Positions 8,632 through 18,824 of a stretch of 64,000 nt of DNA are shown in pieces. The position numbers and the translations under genes are program-made. Under the pieces are notes generated by a model, which saw nothing but the letters and a program-made list of their open reading frames with translations, did not search any database and was not told where the DNA came from. Source of the stretch: Bacillota bacterium (GTDB lineage: Bacteria; Bacillota; Clostridia; Lachnospirales; Lachnospiraceae); contig JAEWCQ010000015.1 of assembly GCA_023390555.1 (NCBI GenBank), positions 62,001 to 126,000 of the forward strand. The letters run 5' to 3'. Every line of letters begins with the position of its first letter. Within the stretch, counting starts at the first letter, position 1.

Positions 8632-8665
8632 AAAAAGAGGCTCACCAGTCAAACTGGTGAACCTC
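8632..8665 (-). terminator. Intrinsic terminator of ppdK
   Basis: Minus-strand stem GAGGTTCACCAG/CTGGTGAGCCTC with a short loop, then TTTTTGG. It lies about 70 bases after the ppdK stop codon. Confidence 0.85.
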
Positions 8666-8734
8666 TCTATACTCAAAATCCTTCGATTTCAAGCGGTTTC
8701 TTTTATTATTTTACAAATAAAATCAAACCTGAAA

Positions 8735-11362
8735 TTATTTGTTGTTGATTGCTGCCTGTGCTGCTGCAAGACGAGCGATCGGCACACGGAATGGTGAGCA
8801 GGACACATAGTCTAAGCCAATCTTATGGCAATATTCTACGGATGTCGGATCTCCACCATGTTCTCCACAGATACCGCAATGTAATTCCGGACGAACTTTT
8901 TTACCTTTTTCAAGTGCCATTTCCATTAACTGGCCAACACCTGTCTGGTCAAGTCTTGCAAACGGATCACTTTCGAAGATTTTAGCATCATAGTAAGCGT
9001 CTAAGAATTTACCAGCATCGTCACGAGAGAAACCATATGTCATCTGTGTCAGATCGTTTGTACCAAAGCAGAAGAATTCAGCTTCAGAAGCGATATCGTC
9101 AGCGGTAAGAGCTGCTCTTGGGATCTCGATCATAGTACCAACTTCATACTTCAGATCTGCACCAGCTGCAGCGATCTCAGCATCTGCTGTCTCAACAACA
9201 ACTTTCTTCACATATTTTAACTCTTTGATATCTCCAATCAATGGAATCATGATTTCCGGAACAAGTTTCCAATCCGGATGTGCTTTTTTCACATTGATTG
9301 CTGCACGGATAACTGCTGCTGTCTGCATCTTTGCAATTTCCGGATAAGTAACAGCAAGACGGCATCCTCTATGTCCCATCATTGGGTTAAACTCGTGAAG
9401 AGACTCGATGATTGCTTTGATATCTGCTACAGTTTTGCCCTTTGCATCCGCAAGTTTCTTGATGTCTGCCTCATCGGTAGGAACAAACTCATGAAGTGGC
9501 GGATCCAGGAAACGAATGGTAACTGGGTCACCTTCCATTGCCTCGTATAATTTCTCAAAGTCACCCTGCTGTAATGGTAAGATTTTTGCAAGAGCTTCTT
9601 CTCTTTCTTCTAAGGTATCAGAACAGATCATCTCACGGAATGCGTCAATTCTGTTTCCCTCAAAGAACATATGCTCTGTACGGCAAAGACCGATACCCTG
9701 TGCGCCAAGCTCACGAGCTTTTGCAGCATCAGCCGGTGTATCAGCATTTGTACGAACTGCCAATGTTCTGTATTTATCTGCCCATCCCATGATTCTTCCG
9801 AATTCACCTGCGATTGTTGCATCTACTGTTGGAAGAGCACCATCGTAGATATTTCCGGTAGAACCGTCAAAGGAAATAACGTCTCCTTCATGGAATTCTT
9901 TTCCGCCAAGTTTAAATACTTTGTTATCTTCATCCATCTGGATCTCAGAACAACCGGATACACAGCAGGTACCCATTCCACGTGCAACTACAGCTGCGTG
10001 AGATGTCATACCGCCACGAACAGTTAAGATACCCTGTGCAGCTTTCATTCCTTCGATATCTTCCGGAGATGTCTCAAGACGAACCAATACGACTTTCTCT
10101 CCCTTTGCTGCCCAGTTCTTTGCATCTTCTGCAGTAAATACGATTTTACCGGAAGCTGCGCCAGGAGCTGCTGCAAGAGCCTTTGCCATTGGAGTTGTCT
10201 TTTTCACTGCATCAGTATCAAACTGCGGATGAAGTAAGGTGTCAAGATTTCTAGGCTCAATCATGGAAACGGCTTTTTCTTCCGAAATCATTTTCTCATC
10301 TACTAAATCACAAGCGATCTGAAGTGCAGCGGAAGCAGTTCTCTTACCGTTACGTGTCTGTAACATGTAAAGTTTTTTATCTTCGATTGTGAACTCCATA
10401 TCCTGCATATCTCTGTAATGATCTTCCAGTTTATTGCAGATCTCTACGAACTGTGCAAATACATCTGGCATGGTCTTCTCTAATTCAGAGATTGGCTGCG
10501 GTGTACGAACACCGGCAACTACGTCTTCGCCCTGTGCGTTCATCAAGAACTCGCCCATCAGCTTCTTCTCGCCTGTAGCAGGGTTACGTGTAAATGCAAC
10601 ACCGGTACCGGATGTCTCACCCATGTTACCAAATGCCATCATCTGTACGTTAACAGCAGTTCCCCAGGAATATGGGATATCGTTGTCACGACGATAAATA
10701 TTTGCACGAGGATTGTCCCAAGAACGGAATACGGCTTTGATTGCGCCCATTAACTGATCTTTTGGATCAGTAGGGAATTCTTCACCGATTTTCTCTTTGT
10801 ATTCTGCCTTGAACTGTTCTGCTAAAACATGTAAATCTTCTGCTGTAAGGTCTACGTCCTGTGTAACACCTTTGTCAGCTTTCATTTTATCGATCAATTC
10901 TTCAAAAAATTTCTTTCCAACTTCCATAACTACGTCAGAGTACATCTGAATAAATCTTCTGTAGCAGTCCCAAGCCCAACGTGGGTTACCGGATTTTTTA
11001 GCTAACACTTCAACAACATCTTCGTTTAAACCAAGATTTAAGATGGTATCCATCATACCTGGCATGGAAGCTCTTGCACCGGAACGAACAGATACAAGCA
11101 GTGGATTCTCTTTATCACCAAATTTTTTACCAGTGATTTCTTCCATTTTAGTGATGTGCTCCATGATCTGGCTCATGATTTCATCATTAATTTTTCTTCC
11201 ATCCTCATAGTACTGTGTACAAGCTTCCGTTGTAATCGTGAAGCCCTGTGGTACCGGAAGTCCTAAGTTGGTCATTTCTGCTAAGTTAGCGCCTTTTCCA
11301 CCAAGAAGATTACGCATGCCAGCGTTGCCTTCAGTGAAAAGATAAACCCATTTGTTTGCCAT
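8735..11362 (-). CDS. ppdK: Pyruvate, phosphate dikinase
   Basis: Interconverts pyruvate, ATP and phosphate with PEP, AMP and diphosphate; in anaerobes it often serves glycolysis. The 875-residue protein has the full family length. The N-terminal nucleotide-binding domain begins MANKWVYLFTEG and has GGKGANLAEM. The central swivelling domain carries the phosphorylated histidine in GGMTSHAAVVARGMG. The C-terminal TIM barrel has LGAQGIGLCRTEHMFF, FGTNDLTQMTYGFSRDD and the HCGICGEHGG cysteine. All sites are intact. It is a single-gene unit between its terminator and a 5' gap. Confidence 0.98.
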   Translation of the reverse strand: MANKWVYLFTEGNAGMRNLLGGKGANLAEMTNLGLPVPQGFTITTEACTQYYEDGRKINDEIMSQIMEHITKMEEITGKKFGDKENPLLVSVRSGARASMPGMMDTILNLGLNEDVVEVLAKKSGNPRWAWDCYRRFIQMYSDVVMEVGKKFFEELIDKMKADKGVTQDVDLTAEDLHVLAEQFKAEYKEKIGEEFPTDPKDQLMGAIKAVFRSWDNPRANIYRRDNDIPYSWGTAVNVQMMAFGNMGETSGTGVAFTRNPATGEKKLMGEFLMNAQGEDVVAGVRTPQPISELEKTMPDVFAQFVEICNKLEDHYRDMQDMEFTIEDKKLYMLQTRNGKRTASAALQIACDLVDEKMISEEKAVSMIEPRNLDTLLHPQFDTDAVKKTTPMAKALAAAPGAASGKIVFTAEDAKNWAAKGEKVVLVRLETSPEDIEGMKAAQGILTVRGGMTSHAAVVARGMGTCCVSGCSEIQMDEDNKVFKLGGKEFHEGDVISFDGSTGNIYDGALPTVDATIAGEFGRIMGWADKYRTLAVRTNADTPADAAKARELGAQGIGLCRTEHMFFEGNRIDAFREMICSDTLEEREEALAKILPLQQGDFEKLYEAMEGDPVTIRFLDPPLHEFVPTDEADIKKLADAKGKTVADIKAIIESLHEFNPMMGHRGCRLAVTYPEIAKMQTAAVIRAAINVKKAHPDWKLVPEIMIPLIGDIKELKYVKKVVVETADAEIAAAGADLKYEVGTMIEIPRAALTADDIASEAEFFCFGTNDLTQMTYGFSRDDAGKFLDAYYDAKIFESDPFARLDQTGVGQLMEMALEKGKKVRPELHCGICGEHGGDPTSVEYCHKIGLDYVSCSPFRVPIARLAAAQAAINNK

Positions 11363-11604
11363 TTGACAATTCCTCCTAAAATATACTTTGGTTTATTGAT
11401 ATGTGAGCACCGGACGCCATCAACGATTACGTTCCGCGTTCACAATGTCACCCACTTGTTGCACTTGTCCCATAAGCGCACATATTTATTTTATCATAAA
11501 ATCTCGTAAGCGCAACCATTTTTTCACCAGCCCTGTTAATTTTTTCAAATTTATACAGCCAGGCTTTCTGCAAGTGATGTTCTCTTTCTATAAATAGAAG
11601 AATA

Positions 11605-11638
11605 AAAAAGAGTATCTGTTGCTGCAGAATACTCTTTT
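11605..11638 (-). terminator. Intrinsic terminator of glyQS
   Basis: Minus-strand stem AAAAGAGTAT/ATACTCTTTT followed by a T-rich tail (TTATTC). It lies about 15 bases past the glyQS stop. The remaining gap to ppdK holds the ppdK promoter region; an AT-rich TATGATAAAAT lies near 11495 but no clear -35 box. Confidence 0.8.
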
Positions 11639-11650
11639 CCATTATCCGAT

Positions 11651-13039
11651 TTAAAATTCAAACTTCTTTGCAAAATATGCATCGAGCTCTTCAATTTTTA
11701 CTCGTTCCTGTTCCATGGAATCACGGTCACGAACCGTAACCGCTCCATCTTCTTCCGAATCAAAGTCAAAGGTCACACAGAATGGAGTTCCGATTTCATC
11801 CTGACGGCGGTATCTCTTACCGATATTTCCTCTGTCGTCAAATTCACAGTAATATTTCTTAGACAGCTGTGCAAATACTTTCTCCGCACCTTCGTTCAGT
11901 TTCTTTGACAGCGGCAGTACACCGATTTTCACCGGAGCAAGTGCCGGATGGAAACGAAGAACCGTACGCAGATCTCCGCCTTCTAATTCTTCTTCGTCGT
12001 ATGCGGCACATAAGAAAGCGAGCACTACGCGGTCCGCGCCAAGTGACGGCTCGATTACATACGGGATATACCGTTCATTCTTCGTATCGTCAAAATAAGT
12101 CAGATCCTGTCCGGATGTATTCTGGTGCTGGGAAAGGTCATAGTCGGTTCTGTCCGCAATACCCCACAGTTCGCCCCAGCCAAACGGGAATAAGAACTCA
12201 ATATCCGCAGTGGCTTTGCTGTAGAATGCAAGCTCTTCCGGATCGTGGTCACGAAGCCGCATTTCGGCTTCTTTGATTCCAAGGCTCGTCAGCCAGTCAC
12301 GGCAAAAGCCTCTCCAGTAAGTAAACCACTCCAGATCCGTTCCTGGCTCACAGAAGAATTCCAGCTCCATCTGTTCAAATTCACGAGTACGGAACGTGAA
12401 GTTACCAGGTGTAATCTCATTTCGGAAGGATTTTCCGATCTGTCCGATTCCGAACGGAACTTTCTTTCTGGAAGTTCTCTGTACATTTTTAAAATTCACA
12501 AAAATACCCTGTGCCGTTTCCGGTCTTAAATATACGGTATTTTTCGCATCCTCCGTAACTCCCTGAAATGTTTTGAACATCAGGTTGAACTGGCGGATAT
12601 CTGTGAAGTTGTGCTTACCGCAGGACGGACACGGCACATTGTTCTCTTCAATAAAACCTTTCATCTCTTCCTGCGACCAGCCGTCTACGGAGTTTTCTAA
12701 TGTAACGCCCTTTTCTTCTGCATAGTCCTCGATGATTTTATCTGCACGAAAACGCTCGTGGCACTCTTTACAATCCATCAGCGGATCAGAAAACCCGCCC
12801 AGATGTCCGGATGCCACCCATGTCTGCGGATTCATCAGAATTGCACAGTCCACACCTACGTTATATGGATTTTCCTGAATGAATTTCTGCCACCAGGCTC
12901 TTTTCACATTGTTCTTAAGCTCCACGCCAAGGTTTCCATAATCCCAGGTGTTGGCCAGTCCGCCGTAAATATCAGAACCCGGATATACAAATCCTCTTGC
13001 TTTTGCCAGTGCAACAATCTTCTCCATTGACTTTTCCAT
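11651..13039 (-). CDS. glyQS: Glycine--tRNA ligase, single-chain (dimeric) type
   Basis: Charges tRNA-Gly. The 462-residue class II synthetase is the eukaryote-like alpha2 form, not the GlyQ/GlyS tetramer. It begins with KIVALAKARGFVYPGSDIYGGLANTWDYGNLG and has a Cys-rich insertion with CKEC and CPSC pairs that may bind zinc. Motif 2 is in FRNEITPGNFTFRTREFEQMELEFF, motif 3 in PSLGADRVVLAFL, and the C-terminal anticodon-binding domain begins APVKIGVLPL. It is the last gene after recO and a lipoprotein and ends at a strong terminator. Confidence 0.97.
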   Translation of the reverse strand: MEKSMEKIVALAKARGFVYPGSDIYGGLANTWDYGNLGVELKNNVKRAWWQKFIQENPYNVGVDCAILMNPQTWVASGHLGGFSDPLMDCKECHERFRADKIIEDYAEEKGVTLENSVDGWSQEEMKGFIEENNVPCPSCGKHNFTDIRQFNLMFKTFQGVTEDAKNTVYLRPETAQGIFVNFKNVQRTSRKKVPFGIGQIGKSFRNEITPGNFTFRTREFEQMELEFFCEPGTDLEWFTYWRGFCRDWLTSLGIKEAEMRLRDHDPEELAFYSKATADIEFLFPFGWGELWGIADRTDYDLSQHQNTSGQDLTYFDDTKNERYIPYVIEPSLGADRVVLAFLCAAYDEEELEGGDLRTVLRFHPALAPVKIGVLPLSKKLNEGAEKVFAQLSKKYYCEFDDRGNIGKRYRRQDEIGTPFCVTFDFDSEEDGAVTVRDRDSMEQERVKIEELDAYFAKKFEF

Positions 13040-13057
13040 AATTAAAATCCTCGCATT

Positions 13058-13753
13058 CTATTTATATACAATATAACTGATCTGATCATTCAGCTCTTTT
13101 ACCTCTGCCGTATCGTCAGCCTTCACAGTGACGCCTTCCGAAGAAACATAACAGATGGTTCCGTTTACGACAACACTGGTGTCCTCATTGAGAATTACGA
13201 CTTTGTAATCGTCATTTGCCGTCACCTCATCCGCACTGACTGCTTCCGTTGTCTGGAGCGTGGCTTGCGTACTGGCTTCCTCCGTTGTCTGGAGCATGGC
13301 TTCCGTACCGCTTTCCGTAATGCTCTCTGTATTCAGGGCTTCTCCCTGTATTTTGCCATCTTCTACTTCTGCAAAATTCACGTCAAATGCATAGCCGGCT
13401 GCAATTGCCTGAATCACGGTTCCTGCAAAGAATTCTGTTCCGTTAAAATCTGCATAACTCTGATATCCGTCGTACTTCATCATAAGTTTTGCGGTGCTAT
13501 CCTCCACTTTGAAAGATGTCATTTTTACATTGCCGCTGTCATGCTCGTCCTCATAATCTGCGATCTGATCCTTAATGAACGATTTCAGTTCATCCTGACT
13601 GTAATACTCTTTATCAAAACTTTCCACAGATGCCTCTGATATAGTCCCATTTTTCTGTATGTATACGGTATCTGTATCCGGGAATTTGGTAGCACAGCCA
13701 CTTATCAGAGATATCATAAGTATCACAAGACATAAGCTGCATACTTTTTTCAT
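13058..13753 (-). CDS. Lipoprotein of unknown function
   Basis: The start at 13753 has AGGAGG six bases upstream and gives a 231-residue protein with a lipoprotein signal: MKK, a hydrophobic stretch, and lipobox LISGC (Cys near residue 20). The mature part has a mixed alpha/beta N-terminal region, then a Thr/Ser/Glu/Gln-rich linker with near-repeats of LQTTEEASTQAT, then a short C-terminal region. No family is recognised. It sits between recO and glyQS, 69 bases after recO, and may be co-transcribed, but its function is not linked to theirs in any visible way. Confidence 0.8.
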   Translation of the reverse strand: MKKVCSLCLVILMISLISGCATKFPDTDTVYIQKNGTISEASVESFDKEYYSQDELKSFIKDQIADYEDEHDSGNVKMTSFKVEDSTAKLMMKYDGYQSYADFNGTEFFAGTVIQAIAAGYAFDVNFAEVEDGKIQGEALNTESITESGTEAMLQTTEEASTQATLQTTEAVSADEVTANDDYKVVILNEDTSVVVNGTICYVSSEGVTVKADDTAEVKELNDQISYIVYK

Positions 13754-13822
13754 ATTCTGCCTCCTGCTATATTCCTTGTTTTCTGTCAATCTAAGACATT
13801 ATACTATTTCTGGAAATGTATT

Positions 13823-14578
13823 TCAACCTGCAAAATGATTTTCCCCATTTAACAGGAATTTTACTGATTTGAATTTATGATCCACGTATCTATCCAGATA
13901 AGCGCCCAGAATTTTCTCCAGCGAAACCAGCACTGTCTCAGAGACCGTAAATGTATAAAGTTTTTTCAGCTCTGTACTTATTATATACTGCATGGTATAT
14001 AAAGCGGACTCCTCCGTGGGTATTCCATGCTCCTTTCCCGCACATTCCCTGCAAAGCATCCCGGCATGCCGGACGGAAAATGATGTCAGATTTTCGTTCT
14101 TTTTGCAGATCTGACAGGAATAGACATTTGGATAGATTCCATTTAAAACAAGCGTCTTCAATTCAAACACGCAGCGGATCAGACGGTTCGGCAGTGATTT
14201 ATTTTCCAGTGCCTTCAGGGACAGATATAACAGCTTCAGCATCTCACCCTCGTCCGCGTTCTCCTGTGCAAAATAATCTGCTGCCTCCAGAAAATAAAAT
14301 CCATAATATGTATCGTCCAAATCCTGTGTCAGCTCACGGAAGTAATTTGTAATCTCAGCCTTGATCACATTATAAGAACTGCGTCCTTCATACAGTTCAA
14401 ACTCGCCAAAGGTAAAAGGTGTGCTGGCTGCAAGCAGTGCGCTGTTTGGACGCCTCGCACCTTTGGCAAATGCGTTGATCTTCCCTCGTTCTTTTGTCAG
14501 GAGCGTGATCCGCTTGTCATATTCACCAATAGGCATTGTCTGAAGCACCATTCCGGTCAGGATAACACTCTGCCCCAT
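13823..14578 (-). CDS. recO: DNA repair protein RecO
   Basis: Recombination mediator that anneals ssDNA and loads RecA with RecR. The ATG at 14578 is preferred over a GTG four codons upstream because AGAGGTGAG lies at the right distance. The 251-residue protein has the N-terminal OB fold (TGMVLQTMPIGEYDKRITLLTKERGK) and a zinc finger in the second half (CQICKKNENL, CREC). It follows era and overlaps the small yqzL gene, as is common in Firmicutes. Confidence 0.95.
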   Translation of the reverse strand: MGQSVILTGMVLQTMPIGEYDKRITLLTKERGKINAFAKGARRPNSALLAASTPFTFGEFELYEGRSSYNVIKAEITNYFRELTQDLDDTYYGFYFLEAADYFAQENADEGEMLKLLYLSLKALENKSLPNRLIRCVFELKTLVLNGIYPNVYSCQICKKNENLTSFSVRHAGMLCRECAGKEHGIPTEESALYTMQYIISTELKKLYTFTVSETVLVSLEKILGAYLDRYVDHKFKSVKFLLNGENHFAG

Positions 14579-14699
14579 TCTTACTCTCACCTCTTACACT
14601 TTCTGCTGTCTGTTCCCGAACACAGTCTCTTTGTCTGTAATCCAGGTAATCTCTCACTTGTCCGGTCATCATAAATGTCTTCCAGCCATCTGCTTCCAT
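14523..14699 (-). CDS. yqzL: YqzL-like small protein
   Basis: A 58-codon gene between era and recO. The ATG at 14699 has GGAGGG seven bases upstream. The N-terminal half contains W-x2-F-x2-TG-x-V-x2-YL-x-Y (GWKTFMMTGQVRDYLDYRQ), the pattern of the YqzL family, which occupies the same place in other Firmicutes. The reading frame runs 56 bases into recO, so the last third of the protein is read over the recO start and may not be conserved. Its function is unknown. Confidence 0.7.
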   Translation of the reverse strand: MEADGWKTFMMTGQVRDYLDYRQRDCVREQTAESVRGESKNGAECYPDRNGASDNAYW

Positions 14700-14837
14700 T
14701 TGCAATCCCTCCTGCATTTTTCTTTTCTACATTTTCCATGTATCAGTAATTACTGTTAGGATTTCCCGTTGCAGGACAGTTATACTGGAATAAAGTGTCA
14801 GACTGATTTATTTTCTCTTCGGACGGCTGCTGAATTG

Positions 14838-15749
14838 TCACATTTTTTCTTCACGGTAGCCGAAATTTTTCAGCATATAATCGCTGTCACGCCAGTCTTT
14901 CTTTACCTTTACCCAAAGTTTCAGGTTCACCTTTTCCTCCAGAAGACGTTCAATTTCGAAACGTGCATTGCTTCCAATTTTTTTCAGCATCGCACCATTT
15001 TTTCCGATAATAATTCCCTTGTGGGAATCTCTTTCACAGATAATTGTCGCATCGATATCCACGATTGGCTTTCCCTTTCGCTGCTTCATACTGTCAATCG
15101 TCACGGCAATTCCATGCGGGATTTCTTCATCCAATGCATGCAGTGCCTTTTCCCGGATCATCTCGGCAACGATCTGACGCTCCGGCTGATCGGTAATCGT
15201 ATCCTCCTCATAGAACAGCGGTCCATAAGGCAGATATTTAAAAATCATATCAACGATGGCCTCCGTATTCTGTCCACGCAATGCGGAGGCCGGTACAATC
15301 TCCGCGAAATCATAAGTTTTGCGGTAAAGATCAATGTAGCCCAGCATCTTCTCTTTTGCATCCAGCGTGTCCAGCTTATTGATGACAAGAATCACTGGTG
15401 TACGGACGGATTTCAGTTTTTCCAGAATGTGCCGTTCCCCTGCCCCGATATAATCGGTCGGCTCCACCAGCCATAAAACGACATCCACCTCATTCAGCGT
15501 ATGCTCTGCAACATTCACCATGTATTCACCGAGTTTATTTTTGGCCTTGTGAATTCCCGGTGTGTCCACAAAGATAATCTGTCCGCGATCCAGATCTGTA
15601 TAAACAGTCTGGATGCGGTTTCTGGTTGTCTGCGGTTTTTTGGATGTAATAGCAATCTTTTGTCCGATCAGGTGATTCATCAGCGTGGATTTGCCGACAT
15701 TCGGCCTCCCGATAATCGTAACAAATCCTGATTTTAAATTTTCTGGCAT
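14838..15749 (-). CDS. era: GTPase Era
   Basis: Essential GTPase in 16S rRNA maturation and small-subunit assembly. The 303-residue protein has GRPNVGKSTL (G1, about residues 14-23), KKPQTTRNR (G2), DTPGIHK (G3), NKLD (G4) and SAL (G5). The C-terminal KH domain contains IICERDSHKGIIIGKNGAMLKKIG, the RNA-binding GxxG loop. It lies 27 bases after the M16C peptidase gene and upstream of yqzL-recO. Confidence 0.97.
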   Translation of the reverse strand: MPENLKSGFVTIIGRPNVGKSTLMNHLIGQKIAITSKKPQTTRNRIQTVYTDLDRGQIIFVDTPGIHKAKNKLGEYMVNVAEHTLNEVDVVLWLVEPTDYIGAGERHILEKLKSVRTPVILVINKLDTLDAKEKMLGYIDLYRKTYDFAEIVPASALRGQNTEAIVDMIFKYLPYGPLFYEEDTITDQPERQIVAEMIREKALHALDEEIPHGIAVTIDSMKQRKGKPIVDIDATIICERDSHKGIIIGKNGAMLKKIGSNARFEIERLLEEKVNLKLWVKVKKDWRDSDYMLKNFGYREEKM

Positions 15750-15776
15750 CTCATTCCCTTTCTTTTGTAACGTTTT

Positions 15777-18701
15777 TTAATATAAATCCACGAGATTATC
15801 AAACATGTCTTTTTCGGCATCCAGTGCATCTTCCGAGCCGATGACACAGAGACACTGCTCACTGAGCACCGCCTCCACAATGCCGGATAATGCGCGGATA
15901 TCATCCACCTGAGCACCGATTACTTCGTCACGCTCCTGCTGTGCCATCGCATAGGTGAGCCCGGACAGATATGCCGACGTGGAACGCAGTCCCTGTGCGG
16001 AAGGATTGAGCGGTGTGTCAAAATCGCTGATGGTCCCGATAATATATTTTGTCATATCTCTTTCATCCACATCAAATTTTTTCAGATAAGCCGGCGTGTT
16101 TTCATAGATTTCATTTGTCTTGCGAAGATTCGGATCGCGGTAGGATGAAAAATAGCAGTCCCCAATCCTGGAGAACCCACTCATACAACCATAAGCGCCG
16201 CCCTTTACCCGGATGTTAAGCCACAGATAATCATAACTCAAAATCACTCTCAGGATACGCAGCGTTCCGGTATACGTATATCCCTTATGAAGAAAATTAC
16301 CGGCTCTGGAAACATACTGCACCTGAGAAGCATCTTTCAGACCTTCGTTACGTTTTTCACAGTGAATCTCACACAGCTTCTTTTCCACCTTTTCAGTAAA
16401 GAGGCTGGATTTGAACTCCGGAATATACTGCTTCACAGCATCAATTCCCGGCTGCTCGGCCGTAATACTCACCATCATCGTCTCACTGCGGAATATCTGC
16501 ACCAGTAATTCCTGTATCTTTTCTACAAAAAATTCCTTTTTGGTCTCAAAATTCTGTTCGATATCGGCAATCAGACGGTATAAAGCGATTCCTCCAGTCA
16601 TATCATTGAATTTTGCACTTTTTGAGAAATAGGACATCGCACGGATCGCCGATACGGAGTGTCCGGCAGAACTTAAGGACATCTGAAGCCTTGATTTCAC
16701 CTGTGCCACGATTTCATACAGACGCTTTTCATCCTTCAGACTTGAAGTTGTCAAAATCTCCTGAATCAGCGCAAACGCCTCTTTTGTCTTTTCCTCCAGA
16801 AGCTTCACTCTTATCTCGAATTTTGCCGCAAAAGCCCCTTCCTCGGTAAGGCTCGGATATACCGAAACATAGGAAGAGATTCCGCCCGTAGCAAGATTAA
16901 TTTCATTTGCAAGATCCGCATAGGTATAGTGCTCTGTATCCACATAGCCCAGAATTGCTTTGACCAGCCCAAGATACGGCACATCCTCCTCCGAAACATC
17001 TGTAAGATCAAACAGCAGATTCAGATAGGTGATTCCGCCCGTAAACATCTCATGCTTCAGCAGAAGTGTTCCTTCATACTGTTCTTCCTCATTACAGAAC
17101 GGAGCAGCCTCCTTTTTCAGATCGGCTCTGGTCAGCATCGGGATTTTTTCGAGATCCTCCTTGCTGGAAGGCTCATCCTGATATGCTTTCAGATGCGCTG
17201 TATCGGTAATCAGCTGTTCTATCTTTTCTGCGCTCAAGCTATTTTTGTAGGCTTCGAGTTTGCGTGCAAGCGCTTCTTCTGTTCTTGCATTCAGGCCCTT
17301 TTCCGGCAAAATGCTCGTGATGGATACGTGCGTATTATCGAGCAGGCATTCCCGGATCAAATTCTCAAAATATCCATTTTCGACCTGATTCTTCAAAAAC
17401 TGAAATTCTTCCAGTGCCTCCAGATGCAAAAATGGCTGATCATCATCATAGAGCCAGCTTTCCATGCAATCAAGTCCATAAATCAGTCCCTTTGGATAGG
17501 AACCGTAATCCGCCTCACGGAATCGGAATTCAGCACTGTTGATTCCAGCAAACAATGCCTTATGGTTTAATCCGTTTTTCACCTGCTCTTCCAACGTATC
17601 ACGAATCACTTTGATAAAACGATCTTTATCCTCATAATTGGCATTTTTTGCAACAACGGAAAAAATAGGCTGGAGTGTACTGTCATCATAAGAGCCCATA
17701 ATATCTTTTCCGATTCCCGCATCCAGCAGTGCCTTTTTCAGCGGTGCCCCAGGTGCGGTCAGTAATGCATATTCCAAAACGTCAAATGCCATACTGCGCT
17801 TTTTATCCAGTGCATTTCCAACAGCCGCATTATAAGAAATATACGTATTGTCCTTTTCACTCTCCGAACTCGACAGTGAGTAACTCCGCTTTATCTCTAC
17901 CGGCTGTTCAAACGATTTCTGATACTGGATGGCCGAATCAATGGAAATCGCTTCATAGCCGGAAAGGTATTCTTCATCCAGAAAGCGCAGTTTTTCTTCA
18001 ATATCCATGTCGCCATACAGATAAATATAGGAATTGCATGGATGGTAATAGGTCTTATGAAAATTCAGATAATCCTCATAGGTCAGATCCGGTATCTTCT
18101 CCGGATCTCCGCCGGACTCATGACGGTAAGAAGTATCCGGGAAAAGGGAATTGAGGATGACACGGTCAAGTACGCCCTCCGGAGAGGAGAACGCCCCTTT
18201 CATTTCATTGTAGACAACACCATTGATTGTAATCGGTGCATCTTTGTCCTCTAATTCATAATGCCAGCCTTCCTGTCTGAAGATTTCTTCTTTTTTATAG
18301 ATATTCGGATGAAAAACCGCATCGAGGTAAACATGCATCAAATTCTGAAAATCCTTATCGTTACAGCTTGCAACTGGGTATACGGTTTTGTCTGGATAGG
18401 TGATTGCATTTAAGAATGTATTCAGCGAACCCTTTACCAGTTCTACGAACGGATCTTTTGCCGGAAATTTTTCCGATCCGCATAATACGGTATGTTCAAT
18501 AATATGTGTGACTCCGGTACTGTCTTTTGGCGGTGTACGGAATGCGATATAAAATACCTTGTTGTTGTCCTCATTGGATACCACACTGATTCTTGCACCG
18601 CTTTTTTTGTGTCGGAGCAGATATCCCGCGGAGTTTACGTCTTTTAAATTCTTTTCCTGTAACAGTTCGTACGCTTCTAATCCATGAAACTTCAAATTCA
18701 T
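15777..18701 (-). CDS. M16C family zinc metallopeptidase (presequence-protease type)
   Basis: A 974-residue protein of the insulinase superfamily, subfamily M16C, which degrades short unstructured peptides inside a closed chamber. The inverted zinc motif HIIEH is at residues 66-70, followed by the ELVKGSLNTFLNA segment with the distal ligand. The second half has the non-catalytic M16 repeats and a C-terminal region with VKGGAYGCMSGF. It is full length. The ATG has GGAGGAAATGA in front. The 150-base leader contains a 14-base perfect palindrome and an extended -10 promoter. It is followed by era. Confidence 0.93.
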   Translation of the reverse strand: MNLKFHGLEAYELLQEKNLKDVNSAGYLLRHKKSGARISVVSNEDNNKVFYIAFRTPPKDSTGVTHIIEHTVLCGSEKFPAKDPFVELVKGSLNTFLNAITYPDKTVYPVASCNDKDFQNLMHVYLDAVFHPNIYKKEEIFRQEGWHYELEDKDAPITINGVVYNEMKGAFSSPEGVLDRVILNSLFPDTSYRHESGGDPEKIPDLTYEDYLNFHKTYYHPCNSYIYLYGDMDIEEKLRFLDEEYLSGYEAISIDSAIQYQKSFEQPVEIKRSYSLSSSESEKDNTYISYNAAVGNALDKKRSMAFDVLEYALLTAPGAPLKKALLDAGIGKDIMGSYDDSTLQPIFSVVAKNANYEDKDRFIKVIRDTLEEQVKNGLNHKALFAGINSAEFRFREADYGSYPKGLIYGLDCMESWLYDDDQPFLHLEALEEFQFLKNQVENGYFENLIRECLLDNTHVSITSILPEKGLNARTEEALARKLEAYKNSLSAEKIEQLITDTAHLKAYQDEPSSKEDLEKIPMLTRADLKKEAAPFCNEEEQYEGTLLLKHEMFTGGITYLNLLFDLTDVSEEDVPYLGLVKAILGYVDTEHYTYADLANEINLATGGISSYVSVYPSLTEEGAFAAKFEIRVKLLEEKTKEAFALIQEILTTSSLKDEKRLYEIVAQVKSRLQMSLSSAGHSVSAIRAMSYFSKSAKFNDMTGGIALYRLIADIEQNFETKKEFFVEKIQELLVQIFRSETMMVSITAEQPGIDAVKQYIPEFKSSLFTEKVEKKLCEIHCEKRNEGLKDASQVQYVSRAGNFLHKGYTYTGTLRILRVILSYDYLWLNIRVKGGAYGCMSGFSRIGDCYFSSYRDPNLRKTNEIYENTPAYLKKFDVDERDMTKYIIGTISDFDTPLNPSAQGLRSTSAYLSGLTYAMAQQERDEVIGAQVDDIRALSGIVEAVLSEQCLCVIGSEDALDAEKDMFDNLVDLY

Positions 18702-18754
18702 TTCCTCCAGAATATTTTTTACTATTATTTCCTGTTGCCGTGACAGTATACAGC

Positions 18755-18768
18755 GGAAACATGTTTCC
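18755..18768. promoter_or_regulatory. Perfect 14-bp palindrome in the M16C peptidase leader
   Basis: GGAAACATGTTTCC is exactly self-complementary. It lies about 55 bases upstream of the start codon and downstream of the -10 promoter candidate at 18825, so it is placed like a repressor operator. The regulator is unknown. Confidence 0.4.
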
Positions 18769-18824
18769 TACGGTACCTTTCTGCTATACAGGAGTATTTT
18801 GCCTTTACACAAACATAATTATAG

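Noticed and set aside
11651..13039. Missing second subunit of glycyl-tRNA synthetase
   Set aside because: The protein is the single-chain dimeric type, which needs no separate beta subunit.
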